DNA from: an uncultured Desulfobacterium sp.
GTDB lineage: Bacteria; Desulfobacterota; Desulfobacteria; Desulfobacterales; Desulfobacteraceae
Reading direction: 5' to 3'
DNA length: 12,879 nt
Assembly (NCBI GenBank): GCA_937124525.1
Contig: CAKZLA010000507.1
Location: forward strand, 1-12,879
A program made the position numbers and the translations under genes. The notes under the pieces were generated by a model. It searched no databases. It was not told the origin of the DNA and worked only from the letters and a program-made list of their open reading frames with translations. Shown here in pieces: positions 1 through 7,155 of the stretch (position 1 is its first letter; each line of letters opens with the position of its first letter).

Positions 1-44
1 ACAAGTTTGAAAAAAACTAACCTTATCCCCCCAACAGACTTTTT

Positions 45-830
45 ATGAAACCAATTCTTGAAGTAAAAAATATGACCATGGATTTTGGCGGGCTTCGGGC
101 CATTGACAACCTGAATCTCTTTATCAACAAAGGTGAAATTGTGGCCCTCATCGGTCCCAATGGTGCCGGGAAAACCACCTTTTTCAATTGTGTCACCGGG
201 ATATATCCCCCCACGTCCGGAGATGTCCTCATCAATCCCCAGGGAAAACAAGAGCGCATTAACGGACTGAAAACCAATGTTGTCACCCGGAAAGGGCTGG
301 CCAGAACCTTTCAGAACATCCGAATTTTCACCTCCATGACGGTGCTGGAAAATGTCATGGTGGGATGCCACGCAGTAACCAAAACCGGAGTAATGGGTGC
401 CATTTTCAGGGGAAAAGCCACCCGGGCCGAAGAAAAGTTCATTGTGGAAAAAAGCTATGGGATTCTTAAAAAAATCGGCCTGGAAAAATATGTGGATGAA
501 CTGGCCATTAACCTGCCCTATGGGGCCCAGCGACTGCTTGAAATCGCCCGGGCCATGGCCACTGATCCGTTTTTGCTGCTATTAGATGAACCCGCTGCCG
601 GCATGAACCCCCAGGAAACCAGAGAACTGGATGAGTTGATTTTAAAAATCCGGGATGAAGAGGGCATCTCCATCCTGCTCATTGAGCATGACATGAAACT
701 TGTTATGAGTCTGTCCGAACGGATCTATGTGGTGGATTACGGCAAAAAAATCGGAGAAGGCGTTCCCGAAGAGATCCGGAACAACCCCGTGGTGATCAAA
801 GCCTATCTGGGGGAGGAGATTGATGCTTAA
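45..830 (+). CDS. livG: Branched-chain amino-acid ABC transporter ATPase LivG
   Basis: Cytoplasmic ATPase that powers high-affinity import of leucine, isoleucine and valine (or related amino acids/amides) with LivF, LivH, LivM and a binding protein. The 261-aa length is normal. Visible motifs: Walker A GPNGAGKT (37-44), Q-loop Q90 in RTFQN, signature LPYGAQRLLEIARA (157-170) in the LivG form, Walker B LLLLDEP (177-183) and switch His in IEHDM (H215). The C-terminal GEGVPEEIRNNPVVIKAYLG (AYLG box) is also typical of LivG. The ATG at 45 gives the canonical N-terminus, and an in-frame TAA lies at 18-20. There is no good Shine-Dalgarno. Another frame stays open from base 1 to a TGA at 46-48 that overlaps this ATG, so the upstream gene (livM expected) may end there and couple translation. 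Alternatively it ends at 18-20. The stop overlaps livF by 8 nt. Confidence 0.95.
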   Translation: MKPILEVKNMTMDFGGLRAIDNLNLFINKGEIVALIGPNGAGKTTFFNCVTGIYPPTSGDVLINPQGKQERINGLKTNVVTRKGLARTFQNIRIFTSMTVLENVMVGCHAVTKTGVMGAIFRGKATRAEEKFIVEKSYGILKKIGLEKYVDELAINLPYGAQRLLEIARAMATDPFLLLLDEPAAGMNPQETRELDELILKIRDEEGISILLIEHDMKLVMSLSERIYVVDYGKKIGEGVPEEIRNNPVVIKAYLGEEIDA

Positions 831-1530
831 ACTGAGAAACATTCAAACCTTTTACGGTAATATACAGGCCCTTAAAAATATCAATATGGATGTGGAAGAG
901 GGGGAAATCATCACCCTTATCGGGGCCAACGGGGCCGGAAAATCCACCACACTCATGACCATCTGCGGTATTACCAAGGCACGCCAGGGGGAAATTCATT
1001 TCCAGGGCACCTCCATCCATGACATGACCCCGGATAAAATTGTTGCCCTTGGCATCAATCAGGTGCCCGAAGGTCGACATATTTTCCCCTATCTCACCGT
1101 CATGGAAAACCTTGATATGGGGACTTTTCTTAGAAAAGACACCGAGAACATCAAGAAGGATCTCGACTATATCTTTGATCTTTTCCCCCGCCTTGCCGAA
1201 CGACGGCACCAGGCAGGCGGCACCCTGAGCGGTGGAGAACAGCAGATGCTGGCCATCTCCCGGGCCATCATGACACGACCCAAGCTCCTATTGCTGGATG
1301 AGCCCTCCCTGGGCCTTGCCCCCATCATCGTGAAACAAATTTTTGATATTATCAGAAAAATAAATAAAGAGAACAATACCACCATTTTTCTGGTGGAACA
1401 AAATGCCAACCTGGCCCTGAAAATTGCCCACCGGGGATATGTCATGGAGACCGGTTCCATCACCATGACCGACACCGGAGAAAATTTGCTGTCCAACGAA
1501 GATGTCAAAAAGGCATATCTGGGGATCTGA
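823..1530 (+). CDS. livF: Branched-chain amino-acid ABC transporter ATPase LivF
   Basis: Second ATPase of the same importer, paired with LivG as the nucleotide-binding heterodimer. Length is 235 aa from ATG 823. A TTG three bases earlier is also open, but the Shine-Dalgarno GGGAGGAG at 811-818 leaves only one base before the TTG and four before the ATG, so ATG is chosen. Motifs: Walker A GANGAGKS (34-41), the LivF-type INQVPEGRHIFP Q-loop segment, signature LSGGEQQMLAISRA, Walker B LLLLDEPSLGLAP and the switch segment LVEQNA. Gln in place of the usual His is normal in LivF. The protein ends in the family's AYLG box. It overlaps livG by 8 nt and is followed after 3 nt by the next gene, so all belong to one transcript. 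Confidence 0.95.
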   Translation: MLKLRNIQTFYGNIQALKNINMDVEEGEIITLIGANGAGKSTTLMTICGITKARQGEIHFQGTSIHDMTPDKIVALGINQVPEGRHIFPYLTVMENLDMGTFLRKDTENIKKDLDYIFDLFPRLAERRHQAGGTLSGGEQQMLAISRAIMTRPKLLLLDEPSLGLAPIIVKQIFDIIRKINKENNTTIFLVEQNANLALKIAHRGYVMETGSITMTDTGENLLSNEDVKKAYLGI

Positions 1531-1533
1531 TAC

Positions 1534-2496
1534 ATGCGTCAAAAAATAATGAACGGGGTCAAAAATGGATTAAAACGGGGCATCAGCGGCTACCTGTGGC
1601 TACTGAGAATCCTGGTTCCCATCTCTTTGGGAACCTCCCTGCTGGTATATTCCGGGTGGCTCTACTCCCTGGATTTTCTCATCCAGCCAGCCATGGGACT
1701 GCTCCACCTGCCGGCATCGGCGGCCCTGCCCCTGATCATCGGCCTGTTCACCGGTATTTATGGGGCCATTGGTGCCATGGCTGCCCTGCCCCTGACACTG
1801 GACCAGATGACCTTGATTGCCATTTTTCTGCTCATCTCCCACAACATTATCCAGGAAAGCATTGTCCAGGGACAATCGGGATTTAACCCTGTGGTGGCGG
1901 CATGTTTCCGGCTGATGATGTCCGTTTGTGTCACCTTTATTGCCGCCATTCTCATGGATGTTGCTCCCCCCGTGGCCCTGGATGCAGCTGCCATCGGGAG
2001 TGCCGCCTCGGTTTCCCTTGGCACCATGCTGTCAGGATGGGCCTGGGATATGGCAGGGCTTGGACTTCAGATCTTTCTGATTATCATGCCCTTGATGGTG
2101 GTGATGGAATTGATGAAAACCTTTCACCTGATCCAACACATTGTCAAAACCATTTCTCCGGTGCTTTGCCTCATGGGATTGAGTAAATCCACCGGTGTTC
2201 TGTGGCTCACAGCGGCCATCTTCGGGCTCACCTATGGTGCTGCCGTTATTGTGGAAGAGACCCGGGGAAACACCTTTGACCAGGACGATCTCAATCGGCT
2301 TCACCTTTCCATTGGCATCAACCATGCCATGATTGAAGACCCGGCCCTGTTTCTTCCCCTGGGGATTTTCCCCTTATGGCTCTGGGTACCCCGACTTATG
2401 GCAGCCATCATGGCCATTTATCTGCTTCATATTGTGAACTTTATCAGGAAACTTCATGCTCAGCGAACTGGCCATAAAAAATTTTGCAATCATTGA
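1534..2496 (+). CDS. Nucleoside-recognition (Gate) domain membrane protein
   Basis: A 320-aa integral inner-membrane protein with about seven hydrophobic segments (roughly 21-43, 63-87, 91-110, 125-144, 175-195, 220-240, 275-304). Two similar halves and the motifs GLTYGAAVIVEE and INHAMIEDP match the nucleoside-recognition/Gate family (relatives of SpmA/SpmB and of the gate of concentrative nucleoside transporters). The substrate is not known for most members; a transport or gating role is family inference. It starts 3 nt after livF with a GGGGAT Shine-Dalgarno at 1521-1526. A second Met at codon 6 (1549) is a possible alternative start. The 3' end overlaps recN by 41 nt, so it is probably co-transcribed with liv and recN. 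That does not show a shared function. Confidence 0.8.
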   Translation: MRQKIMNGVKNGLKRGISGYLWLLRILVPISLGTSLLVYSGWLYSLDFLIQPAMGLLHLPASAALPLIIGLFTGIYGAIGAMAALPLTLDQMTLIAIFLLISHNIIQESIVQGQSGFNPVVAACFRLMMSVCVTFIAAILMDVAPPVALDAAAIGSAASVSLGTMLSGWAWDMAGLGLQIFLIIMPLMVVMELMKTFHLIQHIVKTISPVLCLMGLSKSTGVLWLTAAIFGLTYGAAVIVEETRGNTFDQDDLNRLHLSIGINHAMIEDPALFLPLGIFPLWLWVPRLMAAIMAIYLLHIVNFIRKLHAQRTGHKKFCNH

Positions 2497-4192
2497 TGAC
2501 CTGAAGATCTCCTTTTCCCGGGGGCTTTCAGTACTCACCGGTGAAACCGGAGCCGGTAAATCCATCATTATTGAAGCGGTGAATCTGCTTCTGGGGGGAC
2601 GGGCATCTGCGGATCTCGTTCGCACCGGCGAAAAAAATGCCCAATTGGAAGCCTTTTTTGATATTTCACCTGACAGTCCCGCCGCTGCCATCATGGAAGC
2701 CCAGGGACTTGACCCATCCGAGGGGTTGATTATCCGCAGGATCATCAATGCAAATGGACGGCACAGGATTTTCATCAACTCCACCCAGAGCACCATCCAA
2801 CTGCTGAAACAGGTCACTGCAAATCTTGCGTCCATCTCCAGCCAGCATGCCCACCAGGGACTTTTAAGCGAAGACAACCACCTGGATATTCTGGATCATT
2901 TTGCGGGTACATGGCCCCTGCGCAATGGGGTACAGGCCTCCTGCAAGGAACTCACTCCCCTGATTCGGGAACTGGCCCAACTAAAAGCAACCATTGAAAA
3001 AACCACCGAGGACAATCAGCTCCTGATATTTCAAATTAATGAAATTGACCAGGCCAATATCCTTCCCGATGAAGACCTGCTGTTGGAAACCCGGAAAAAA
3101 CGTTTGAAAAGCGGTTCAGAAATTTTCACCTGCCTTAAAACTGGGATGAATGATATCTACACCGGGGAAAATACCATCCTGGAAAGACTGAATATCATCA
3201 AAACAGGCCTGGAAAAATATGCCCCCCTGGATGAAAAAATCGACCAGGTGGCAGAAAAACTCTCCAGAACAATGCTTGAAATGGAGGATATCACAGATGA
3301 AATGCGGCATATATCCACGGGGATTGACCTTGATCCCGCCACCCTGGAGGAGACGGAGGCAGGGCTTGATCTCATACAAAAACTGAAACGAAAATATGGC
3401 CAGACCAGCCTGGAAGGTCTTTTTGCCTTCCACGGGGCGTTAAAAGAAAAAATTTCCGGTTCTGAAAACATGGCAGAAAAAATAGAAGCCATGGAGAAGC
3501 AATGCCTTGAGCTGTCCCAGGCATTGGGCAAAATGGCCCTGGACCTGTCAGAAAAACGCAAAAAAGCCGCAAAAAAACTGGCAGCACTGGCAGAAAAAGA
3601 ACTAAAAACCCTTGAGATGGATCAAATTCGATTCACCATTGCCGTGACCCATTCCCCTTCAGCCAAGGGAAGCTCCAGGGAAGAACTCTTTCCGGAAAAT
3701 AGACAAAAAGACCTTCTTTCCGTCAATGGGTTAAAGATCACCGACACCGGCATGGACAGGGTATCCTTTCTCATGGCACCCAACCCCGGAGAAAATCCCC
3801 GGCCCCTGGCACGTATTGCATCCGGGGGGGAACTTTCCCGGGTGGTTCTGGCCTTAAAGGCCATCCTTTCCGACGCTGATGATCTTGGCACCCTGGTCTA
3901 TGATGAGGTGGATTCCGGCATCGGGGGCAAAACATCAGACAAGGTAGGAATAAAACTCAAAAAACTGTCGGAAAAATACCAGGTAATCTGCATCACCCAT
4001 CTGGCCCAGATTGCAAAATAGGGCAGCTATCACTATAAAATTGAGAAACAGATTATCAATCAGCGCACAGCCACCGTGATCACCCCTCTTATAAGAAAAG
4101 ATGACCGGGTCCATGAAATTGCACGAATGATGGGGGGAACCACCATCACAAAGGCGACCCTGGACCATGCTGCAGAGTTGCTGGACTCATAA
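2456..4192 (+). CDS. recN: DNA repair protein RecN, interrupted by in-frame amber codon
   Basis: SMC-like ATPase for double-strand-break repair in the cytoplasm. The N-terminus MLSELAIKNFAIIDDL and Walker A GETGAGKS (29-36) are canonical. A coiled-coil-rich middle (about 150-400) is followed by signature ASGGELSR (455-462), Walker B TLVYDEVDSG (D483, E484) and switch His in ITHLAQIAK (H515). The frame then meets TAG at 4019-4021 after 521 codons. In the same frame it continues for 56 codons with a recognisable RecN tail (YHYKIEK, then VHEIARMMGG and HAAELL) to TAA at 4190-4192, a normal full length of 578. The amber sits where homologs carry an aromatic residue, one base from TAT/TAC. It could be a fresh nonsense mutation, a sequencing error, or read-through (for example as pyrrolysine). 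ATG 2456 has AGGA at 2446-2449 and overlaps the upstream gene by 41 nt. Confidence 0.9.
4019..4021 (+). other. In-frame TAG inside recN
   Basis: The codon lies between AAA (Lys521) and GGC, directly after the conserved ITHLAQIA segment. Homologs have Phe or Tyr here (pattern QIAxF/YG, from family knowledge). Reading frame, codon style and protein similarity continue unbroken afterwards, so this is a substitution or a recoded codon, not a frameshift. Without read-through the last strand and helix of the RecN head domain would be lost. Confidence 0.8.
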
Positions 4193-4343
4193 ATTCAGGC
4201 TTCATTGTTCATCTTTTACCTGACCAGGACAAACCAGACCTAAAAGACTTTCTGATTCTCTTGTCAAAACAACACGAAAATCAAAGATAAGAACATAGAC
4301 ATTGGAAGCGTTGGGCTTGATCATAAGGACTTGTCCAACCAAT

Positions 4344-4388
4344 GGATAAGATTGTGGTTCACTCCTCACATAATCTATCCTTATTCGT
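4344..4388. terminator. Possible bidirectional terminator hairpin between convergent genes
   Basis: An imperfect stem pairs GGATAAGATTGTGG (4344-4357) with CCTCACATAATCTATCC (4364-4380), with small bulges, followed by the T-rich TTATTCGT. It sits at the 3' side of the gap between recN (+) and the ABC-2 permease (-), where a shared terminator is expected. The U-tract is weak in both directions. The rest of the 4193-4399 gap shows nothing recognisable. Confidence 0.3.
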
Positions 4389-4399
4389 TATTCCATGAT

Positions 4400-5137
4400 T
4401 TATGTAATCCATTTCCTGTTAATGTTCCTCAGGCTAATATAAAATAAAATTCCGCAAAAACATGTGATGATAAGGAAGTCTAAACCAAGGTACATCATAT
4501 TCGTTCCAGTTATTGATCCACGAAGAATGTCAACGCCGTACGTTAAGGGTAATAGGTAAGACAATGGACGCAGGACTACAGGAAGAGAGTCAATTGGGAA
4601 AAATAGACCACAAAGGAAAATCATTGGAAAACGGAAAAAATTTGAAAAAGTCTGAGCTTCAAAGACCTCGCTGACAGACACTGCTATGAAAAGTCCCAAA
4701 AATGTTGAAACAATTGCAATCAATATGATGCCAGGCAATACTATCACCCATGAAATTACAGACAGATCCGTTAAGAATAAAGCAATTACAATAGGCACAA
4801 CAGCGTTGACTGAACCGAAAAGAATTGCTCCGGCTGTTTTAGCCAACATAAGAAGGTTCAATGAAATGGGAGCAAGCAGCAATCGGTCAAAGGATCGATT
4901 CTTTTTTTCAAAGGTAATTGTTACTGACAGCATTGAAGTTGTGCCAAATAGCACAGAAATTGCGATCACGCCCGGAAGCAGCGCCGGAATGCTTTCCAAA
5001 CCGCTACCAGACTTTATAAAAAACATGCCTGTCCAAGCTATGGGAAAAATCAATCCCCAGCTAATATTTGGCGGCTTGAGATAATAGGCACGCATGTCCT
5101 TCAATAAAATATTCCAGAAAGCAATCCATTTTTTCAT
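4400..5137 (-). CDS. ABC-2 type transporter permease
   Basis: A 245-aa inner-membrane subunit of an ABC exporter, with about six hydrophobic segments. The C-terminal half carries the hallmark ABC-2 stretch (roughly 168-208: an FRFPMIFLCGLFFPI segment, then LRPLSYLLPLTYGVDILRG). This places it with DrrB/NodJ-like permeases that export drugs, lipids or polysaccharide-related substrates. The actual substrate cannot be read from the sequence. ATG at 5137 overlaps the ATPase stop by four bases (ATGA), so the two are translationally coupled. The gene ends in TAA at 4400-4402, tail to tail with recN. AT content and Leu/Ile codon use look higher than in the liv-recN block, which may mark separate acquisition. 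Confidence 0.88.
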   Translation of the reverse strand: MKKWIAFWNILLKDMRAYYLKPPNISWGLIFPIAWTGMFFIKSGSGLESIPALLPGVIAISVLFGTTSMLSVTITFEKKNRSFDRLLLAPISLNLLMLAKTAGAILFGSVNAVVPIVIALFLTDLSVISWVIVLPGIILIAIVSTFLGLFIAVSVSEVFEAQTFSNFFRFPMIFLCGLFFPIDSLPVVLRPLSYLLPLTYGVDILRGSITGTNMMYLGLDFLIITCFCGILFYISLRNINRKWIT

Positions 5138-6138
5138 GCTGCACCGCCTTTTTTCTCAGTCTCTTTTTTCAAAACCTTGGCCTCGATGCCGGTCACACCT
5201 ACAAATACATCTTCAAGTGATGGGCCTATACGTCGGGCTTCCTTAACCTCAACTTCCTGTTCCTCAATAAAACGCACGAGTGGTCCAAGGCTGATTGGCT
5301 CAGCGGAATCAATGCGAACCTGCTCTGTCGAAATGGACTGAAACTCATAATCAGGAAAAGCGGTGGCAAGTTTGCCGGAGAGATCGTTTGCCGCGCTCGA
5401 AACAGAAATCAACATCACTTGCCTGTCCAACAAGGGCTGCAGAAGATTCCTGACTGAATCTGTTTTTACTATCCGACCTTTGACAATGAATGAAATACGT
5501 TCACAAAGCCTTTCAGCCTCTTCAATGTAGTGTGTGGTAAGAAAGATCGTCGTTCCGGTACGGTGAAGGTCGGCGATAAGTTGTCTGATCTGGCGGGCAC
5601 TGGCAACATCAATGCCAGTGGTTGGTTCATCAAGAAACAGAATCTGTGGGCGATGAATAATGCCAGCGGCAATAGTAAGTTTCCGTTTCATGCCTTTTGA
5701 GTAACCGGCAAATTTCCGATCTGCGGCTTCCTTAAGTCCGAATGTTTCAAGCAATTCTCTTGCTCGTTTTTGGCGCTCGTTCTTGGGTATGCCGTATAAT
5801 GACGCACAGAAACAAAGATTATCAAATCCCGTTAGCTCGGGATAAAGGTTGCTCTCATCGGGGATAATGCCAATTAGATGCTGGGCTGCTTTCGGATTTT
5901 CAGTACAATCTTGACCAGCGACTATAATTGTTCCCGAATCTGGCCTGGACAGGCCCGTGAGCATGTTGATAGTAGTTGTTTTACCAGCCCCATTTGGGCC
6001 AAGAAAACCGAAAAGCTCCCCCTGATGCAGACTAAAGGATATCTCGTTAACGGCTGTGACATCGTCAAACTTCTTGGTCAGCCTAACTACCTTGATTAGA
6101 AAATTTTCGACACTTGCTGTCGATTCATGTATTGTCAT
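5134..6138 (-). CDS. ABC-2 type transporter ATP-binding protein (DrrA-like)
   Basis: A 334-aa ATPase partner of the following permease. Motifs: Walker A GPNGAGKT (47-54), signature YSKGMKRK (146-153), Walker B ILFLDEP (166-172) with D-loop TTGID, and switch His in TTHYIEEAE (H203). Where most ABC ATPases have the Q-loop Gln, this one reads IGIIPDESNLYP, giving Asp94. I believe this occurs in some relatives, so it need not be inactivating. The last ~110 residues form the DUF4162-type extension found in DrrA/CcmA-like exporter ATPases. ATG 6138 is preceded by a modest AAGGGAAA Shine-Dalgarno and gives a 15-residue lead before the ABC core. The gene overlaps the permease by 4 nt. Substrate is unknown; drug, lipid or peptide export are all possible. 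Confidence 0.9.
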   Translation of the reverse strand: MTIHESTASVENFLIKVVRLTKKFDDVTAVNEISFSLHQGELFGFLGPNGAGKTTTINMLTGLSRPDSGTIIVAGQDCTENPKAAQHLIGIIPDESNLYPELTGFDNLCFCASLYGIPKNERQKRARELLETFGLKEAADRKFAGYSKGMKRKLTIAAGIIHRPQILFLDEPTTGIDVASARQIRQLIADLHRTGTTIFLTTHYIEEAERLCERISFIVKGRIVKTDSVRNLLQPLLDRQVMLISVSSAANDLSGKLATAFPDYEFQSISTEQVRIDSAEPISLGPLVRFIEEQEVEVKEARRIGPSLEDVFVGVTGIEAKVLKKETEKKGGAA

Positions 6139-6147
6139 ATTTTTCCC

Positions 6148-6179
6148 TTAGAGCCTGATAATTTTTAAACAGGCTCTAA
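6148..6179. promoter_or_regulatory. Perfect 10-bp inverted repeat in the ABC exporter leader
   Basis: TTAGAGCCTG (6148-6157) and CAGGCTCTAA (6170-6179) are perfect reverse complements around a 12-nt AT-rich loop. The near arm starts 10 nt upstream of the ATPase ATG and touches its Shine-Dalgarno (minus strand of 6141-6149). This could be a repressor operator or an mRNA hairpin that limits ribosome access. The loop includes TGATAATTT, which resembles the motif repeated upstream of the sigma operon; that may be chance. Confidence 0.5.
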
Positions 6180-6224
6180 ATCTGCGCCTTCTTTTTTTAA
6201 GGATTCAAATAGCAATTTATTCAT
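6165..6224 (-). CDS. Possible 19-residue leader ORF upstream of the ABC exporter
   Basis: A minus-strand ATG at 6224 opens a 19-codon frame (MNKLLFESLKKEGADLEPV) ending in TAA at 6165-6167, 26 nt before the ATPase start. An AGGA lies at a plausible distance upstream of its ATG. Its last codons run through one arm of the 10-bp inverted repeat and stop in the loop, an arrangement seen in attenuating leader peptides. It may equally be a decayed gene start or chance. No homolog is recognised. Confidence 0.2.
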   Translation of the reverse strand: MNKLLFESLKKEGADLEPV

Positions 6225-6451
6225 TTTAATTTTTCCTGACATCCAACGCAAGCATCAGCAGATTCACCAAACCTTTTATTTTGACAGAATCTTAATATTA
6301 ACAATGTGATTTCTACACTTGAAACATCTGCGGCTTACCGGGTCAACCCCTTTTTTATGACTTATGAAGTTTTTAAAAAAAATGCGCAGGTAATCCTAAT
6401 GTCAAGCGTTTATAATTATATGCAACAATTCTAAATTTGGGAGCAATGTGT

Positions 6452-6553
6452 GCATCCTTCATAATGATCCCAAAAATACTTCATTTTTTTAAGGATGACC
6501 ACCGAAAAATGGGCATTCATCTCGTGAAAGTGTAAAGCGGGAATGAAGGATGC
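6452..6553. repeat. Widely spaced 11-bp inverted repeat
   Basis: GCATCCTTCAT (6452-6462) is the exact reverse complement of ATGAAGGATGC (6543-6553), with an 80-nt interval. The interval holds AAAGTGTAAA (6527-6536), whose 9-base core recurs as an inverted pair before the efflux genes. The pair could close a large RNA hairpin or mark the ends of a small decayed element. No flanking target duplication was seen. Confidence 0.4.
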
Positions 6554-6643
6554 CAAAAGTGAATCTTTATTTTCACCGGTTCATTAAAGATCTCGTTAGT
6601 CATAAGTTCTCTTCATACTTTGCACTGATATTGGCTAACTATC

Positions 6644-6698
6644 TGAAATTATCAACCTTGAACTTTGATAATTCATTTTTATGGTACTGATAATTTCA
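6644..6698. promoter_or_regulatory. Three-copy, 22-bp-phased operator-like array
   Basis: TGAAATTATCA (6644-6654), TGATAATTCA (6666-6675) and TGATAATTTCA (6688-6698) are versions of one motif: the first is the exact reverse complement of the third, and the middle one lacks a single T. Start-to-start spacing is 22 bp both times, about two helical turns, so a protein would see them on the same face of the DNA. A -10-like TATAAG sits at 6705-6710, just after the third copy. This fits a cooperative activator or repressor site controlling the anti-sigma/sensor/sigma operon. The binding protein is not known. Confidence 0.5.
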
Positions 6699-6739
6699 AC
6701 AAATTATAAGAACTTATGGCTCTGGAGTAAAGATAAATC

Positions 6740-6746
6740 AGGAGGG
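6740..6746 (+). promoter_or_regulatory. Strong Shine-Dalgarno of the anti-sigma gene
   Basis: AGGAGGG lies four bases before ATG 6751. It is the only strong ribosome-binding site in the three-gene sigma module. The two following genes start inside their predecessor's stop codon, so this site probably sets translation for the whole module. Confidence 0.65.
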
Positions 6747-6750
6747 CAAG

Positions 6751-7155
6751 ATGAAATGTTATGAAATCAAAAAAAGGCTTAATGCCTGGGTGGACAATGA
6801 AGTACCGCTCCATGAAGCTGAAAAAATTATTCTGCATTTAACTCAATGTCCAGATTGCCACCTTGAGGCCCAAAGGGTCAAGCAAATGGCGGATGCCTTG
6901 GACGCAATGCCGTCCATCCATGCACCCAACACCCTTTCTCCCAAAATTATTGATGCCTTTCGATTAAATTTTAAAAACCAAGGCATTTTGGAATGGTGGC
7001 AGAGCCTGACATTGACCATGCAGGGGGCATTTTGCGGTGCCGCCCTTGCCGGATTAATAGTCGGTGTAGTGCTGGGTTCCAGCATCTCTACAATCGGCAG
7101 TTACAATCACATTAATCTTTATCAACTTTACGCCAGCCAAGGGGTTTTGCCATGA
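6751..7155 (+). CDS. Zinc-finger anti-sigma factor
   Basis: A 134-aa protein with an N-terminal zf-HC2-type anti-sigma domain: Cys3, then H29-x3-C33-x2-C36 in the HLTQCPDC segment, the usual zinc ligands of ZAS anti-sigma factors. A single membrane segment follows at about 88-110 (rich in Gly/Ala/Leu, ending VGVVLGSS), leaving a short periplasmic tail of about 20 residues. Family knowledge: the cytoplasmic ZAS domain holds the ECF sigma inactive until a periplasmic signal releases it. The position two genes ahead of an ECF sigma, with a sensor between, matches cnrY in cnrYXH-type modules, although CnrY itself lacks this zinc finger. The stop overlaps the next ATG by 4 nt. A strong Shine-Dalgarno (6740-6746) supports the start. 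Confidence 0.82.
   Translation: MKCYEIKKRLNAWVDNEVPLHEAEKIILHLTQCPDCHLEAQRVKQMADALDAMPSIHAPNTLSPKIIDAFRLNFKNQGILEWWQSLTLTMQGAFCGAALAGLIVGVVLGSSISTIGSYNHINLYQLYASQGVLP

Larger units (their letters stand above)
6139..6750. other. 612-nt divergent intergenic region
   Basis: This AT-rich gap lies between the divergent ABC exporter and the sigma/efflux operon. It holds the exporter-leader inverted repeat, a widely spaced 11-bp inverted repeat (6452-6462 with 6543-6553), a three-copy 22-bp-phased motif array (6644-6698) and a short palindrome ATAAGAACTTAT (6706-6717). A TTGACA at 6281 has no convincing -10 partner. A 25-codon frame (6357-6434, +) lacks a ribosome-binding site. No tRNA or transposase remnant was recognised. 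Confidence 0.6.

Noticed and set aside
820..822. TTG as an alternative start of livF
   Set aside because: Only one base from the Shine-Dalgarno; the ATG three bases later has workable spacing and gives the family N-terminus.
796..1209. Long minus-strand ORFs opposite livF, recN, the outer-membrane channel and the RND gene
   Set aside because: Antisense shadows of strongly supported genes, with no domain signal of their own.
823..1530. Missing switch histidine in LivF as a defect
   Set aside because: The VEQNA form with Gln is normal for LivF proteins.
2456..4192. Frameshift as the cause of the recN interruption
   Set aside because: The frame before and after the TAG is the same and similarity resumes at the very next codon, so it is a single-codon event.
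6281..6309. TTGACA as a sigma-70 -35 box
   Set aside because: No -10 hexamer at 16-18 bp spacing.
6357..6434. 25-codon plus-strand ORF in the divergent gap
   Set aside because: No ribosome-binding site, no recognisable protein similarity, AT-rich context; likely chance.
6452..6553. Inverted-repeat pair as the ends of a MITE
   Set aside because: No target-site duplication was seen on the flanks and no second copy exists in the window; kept only as an inverted repeat.
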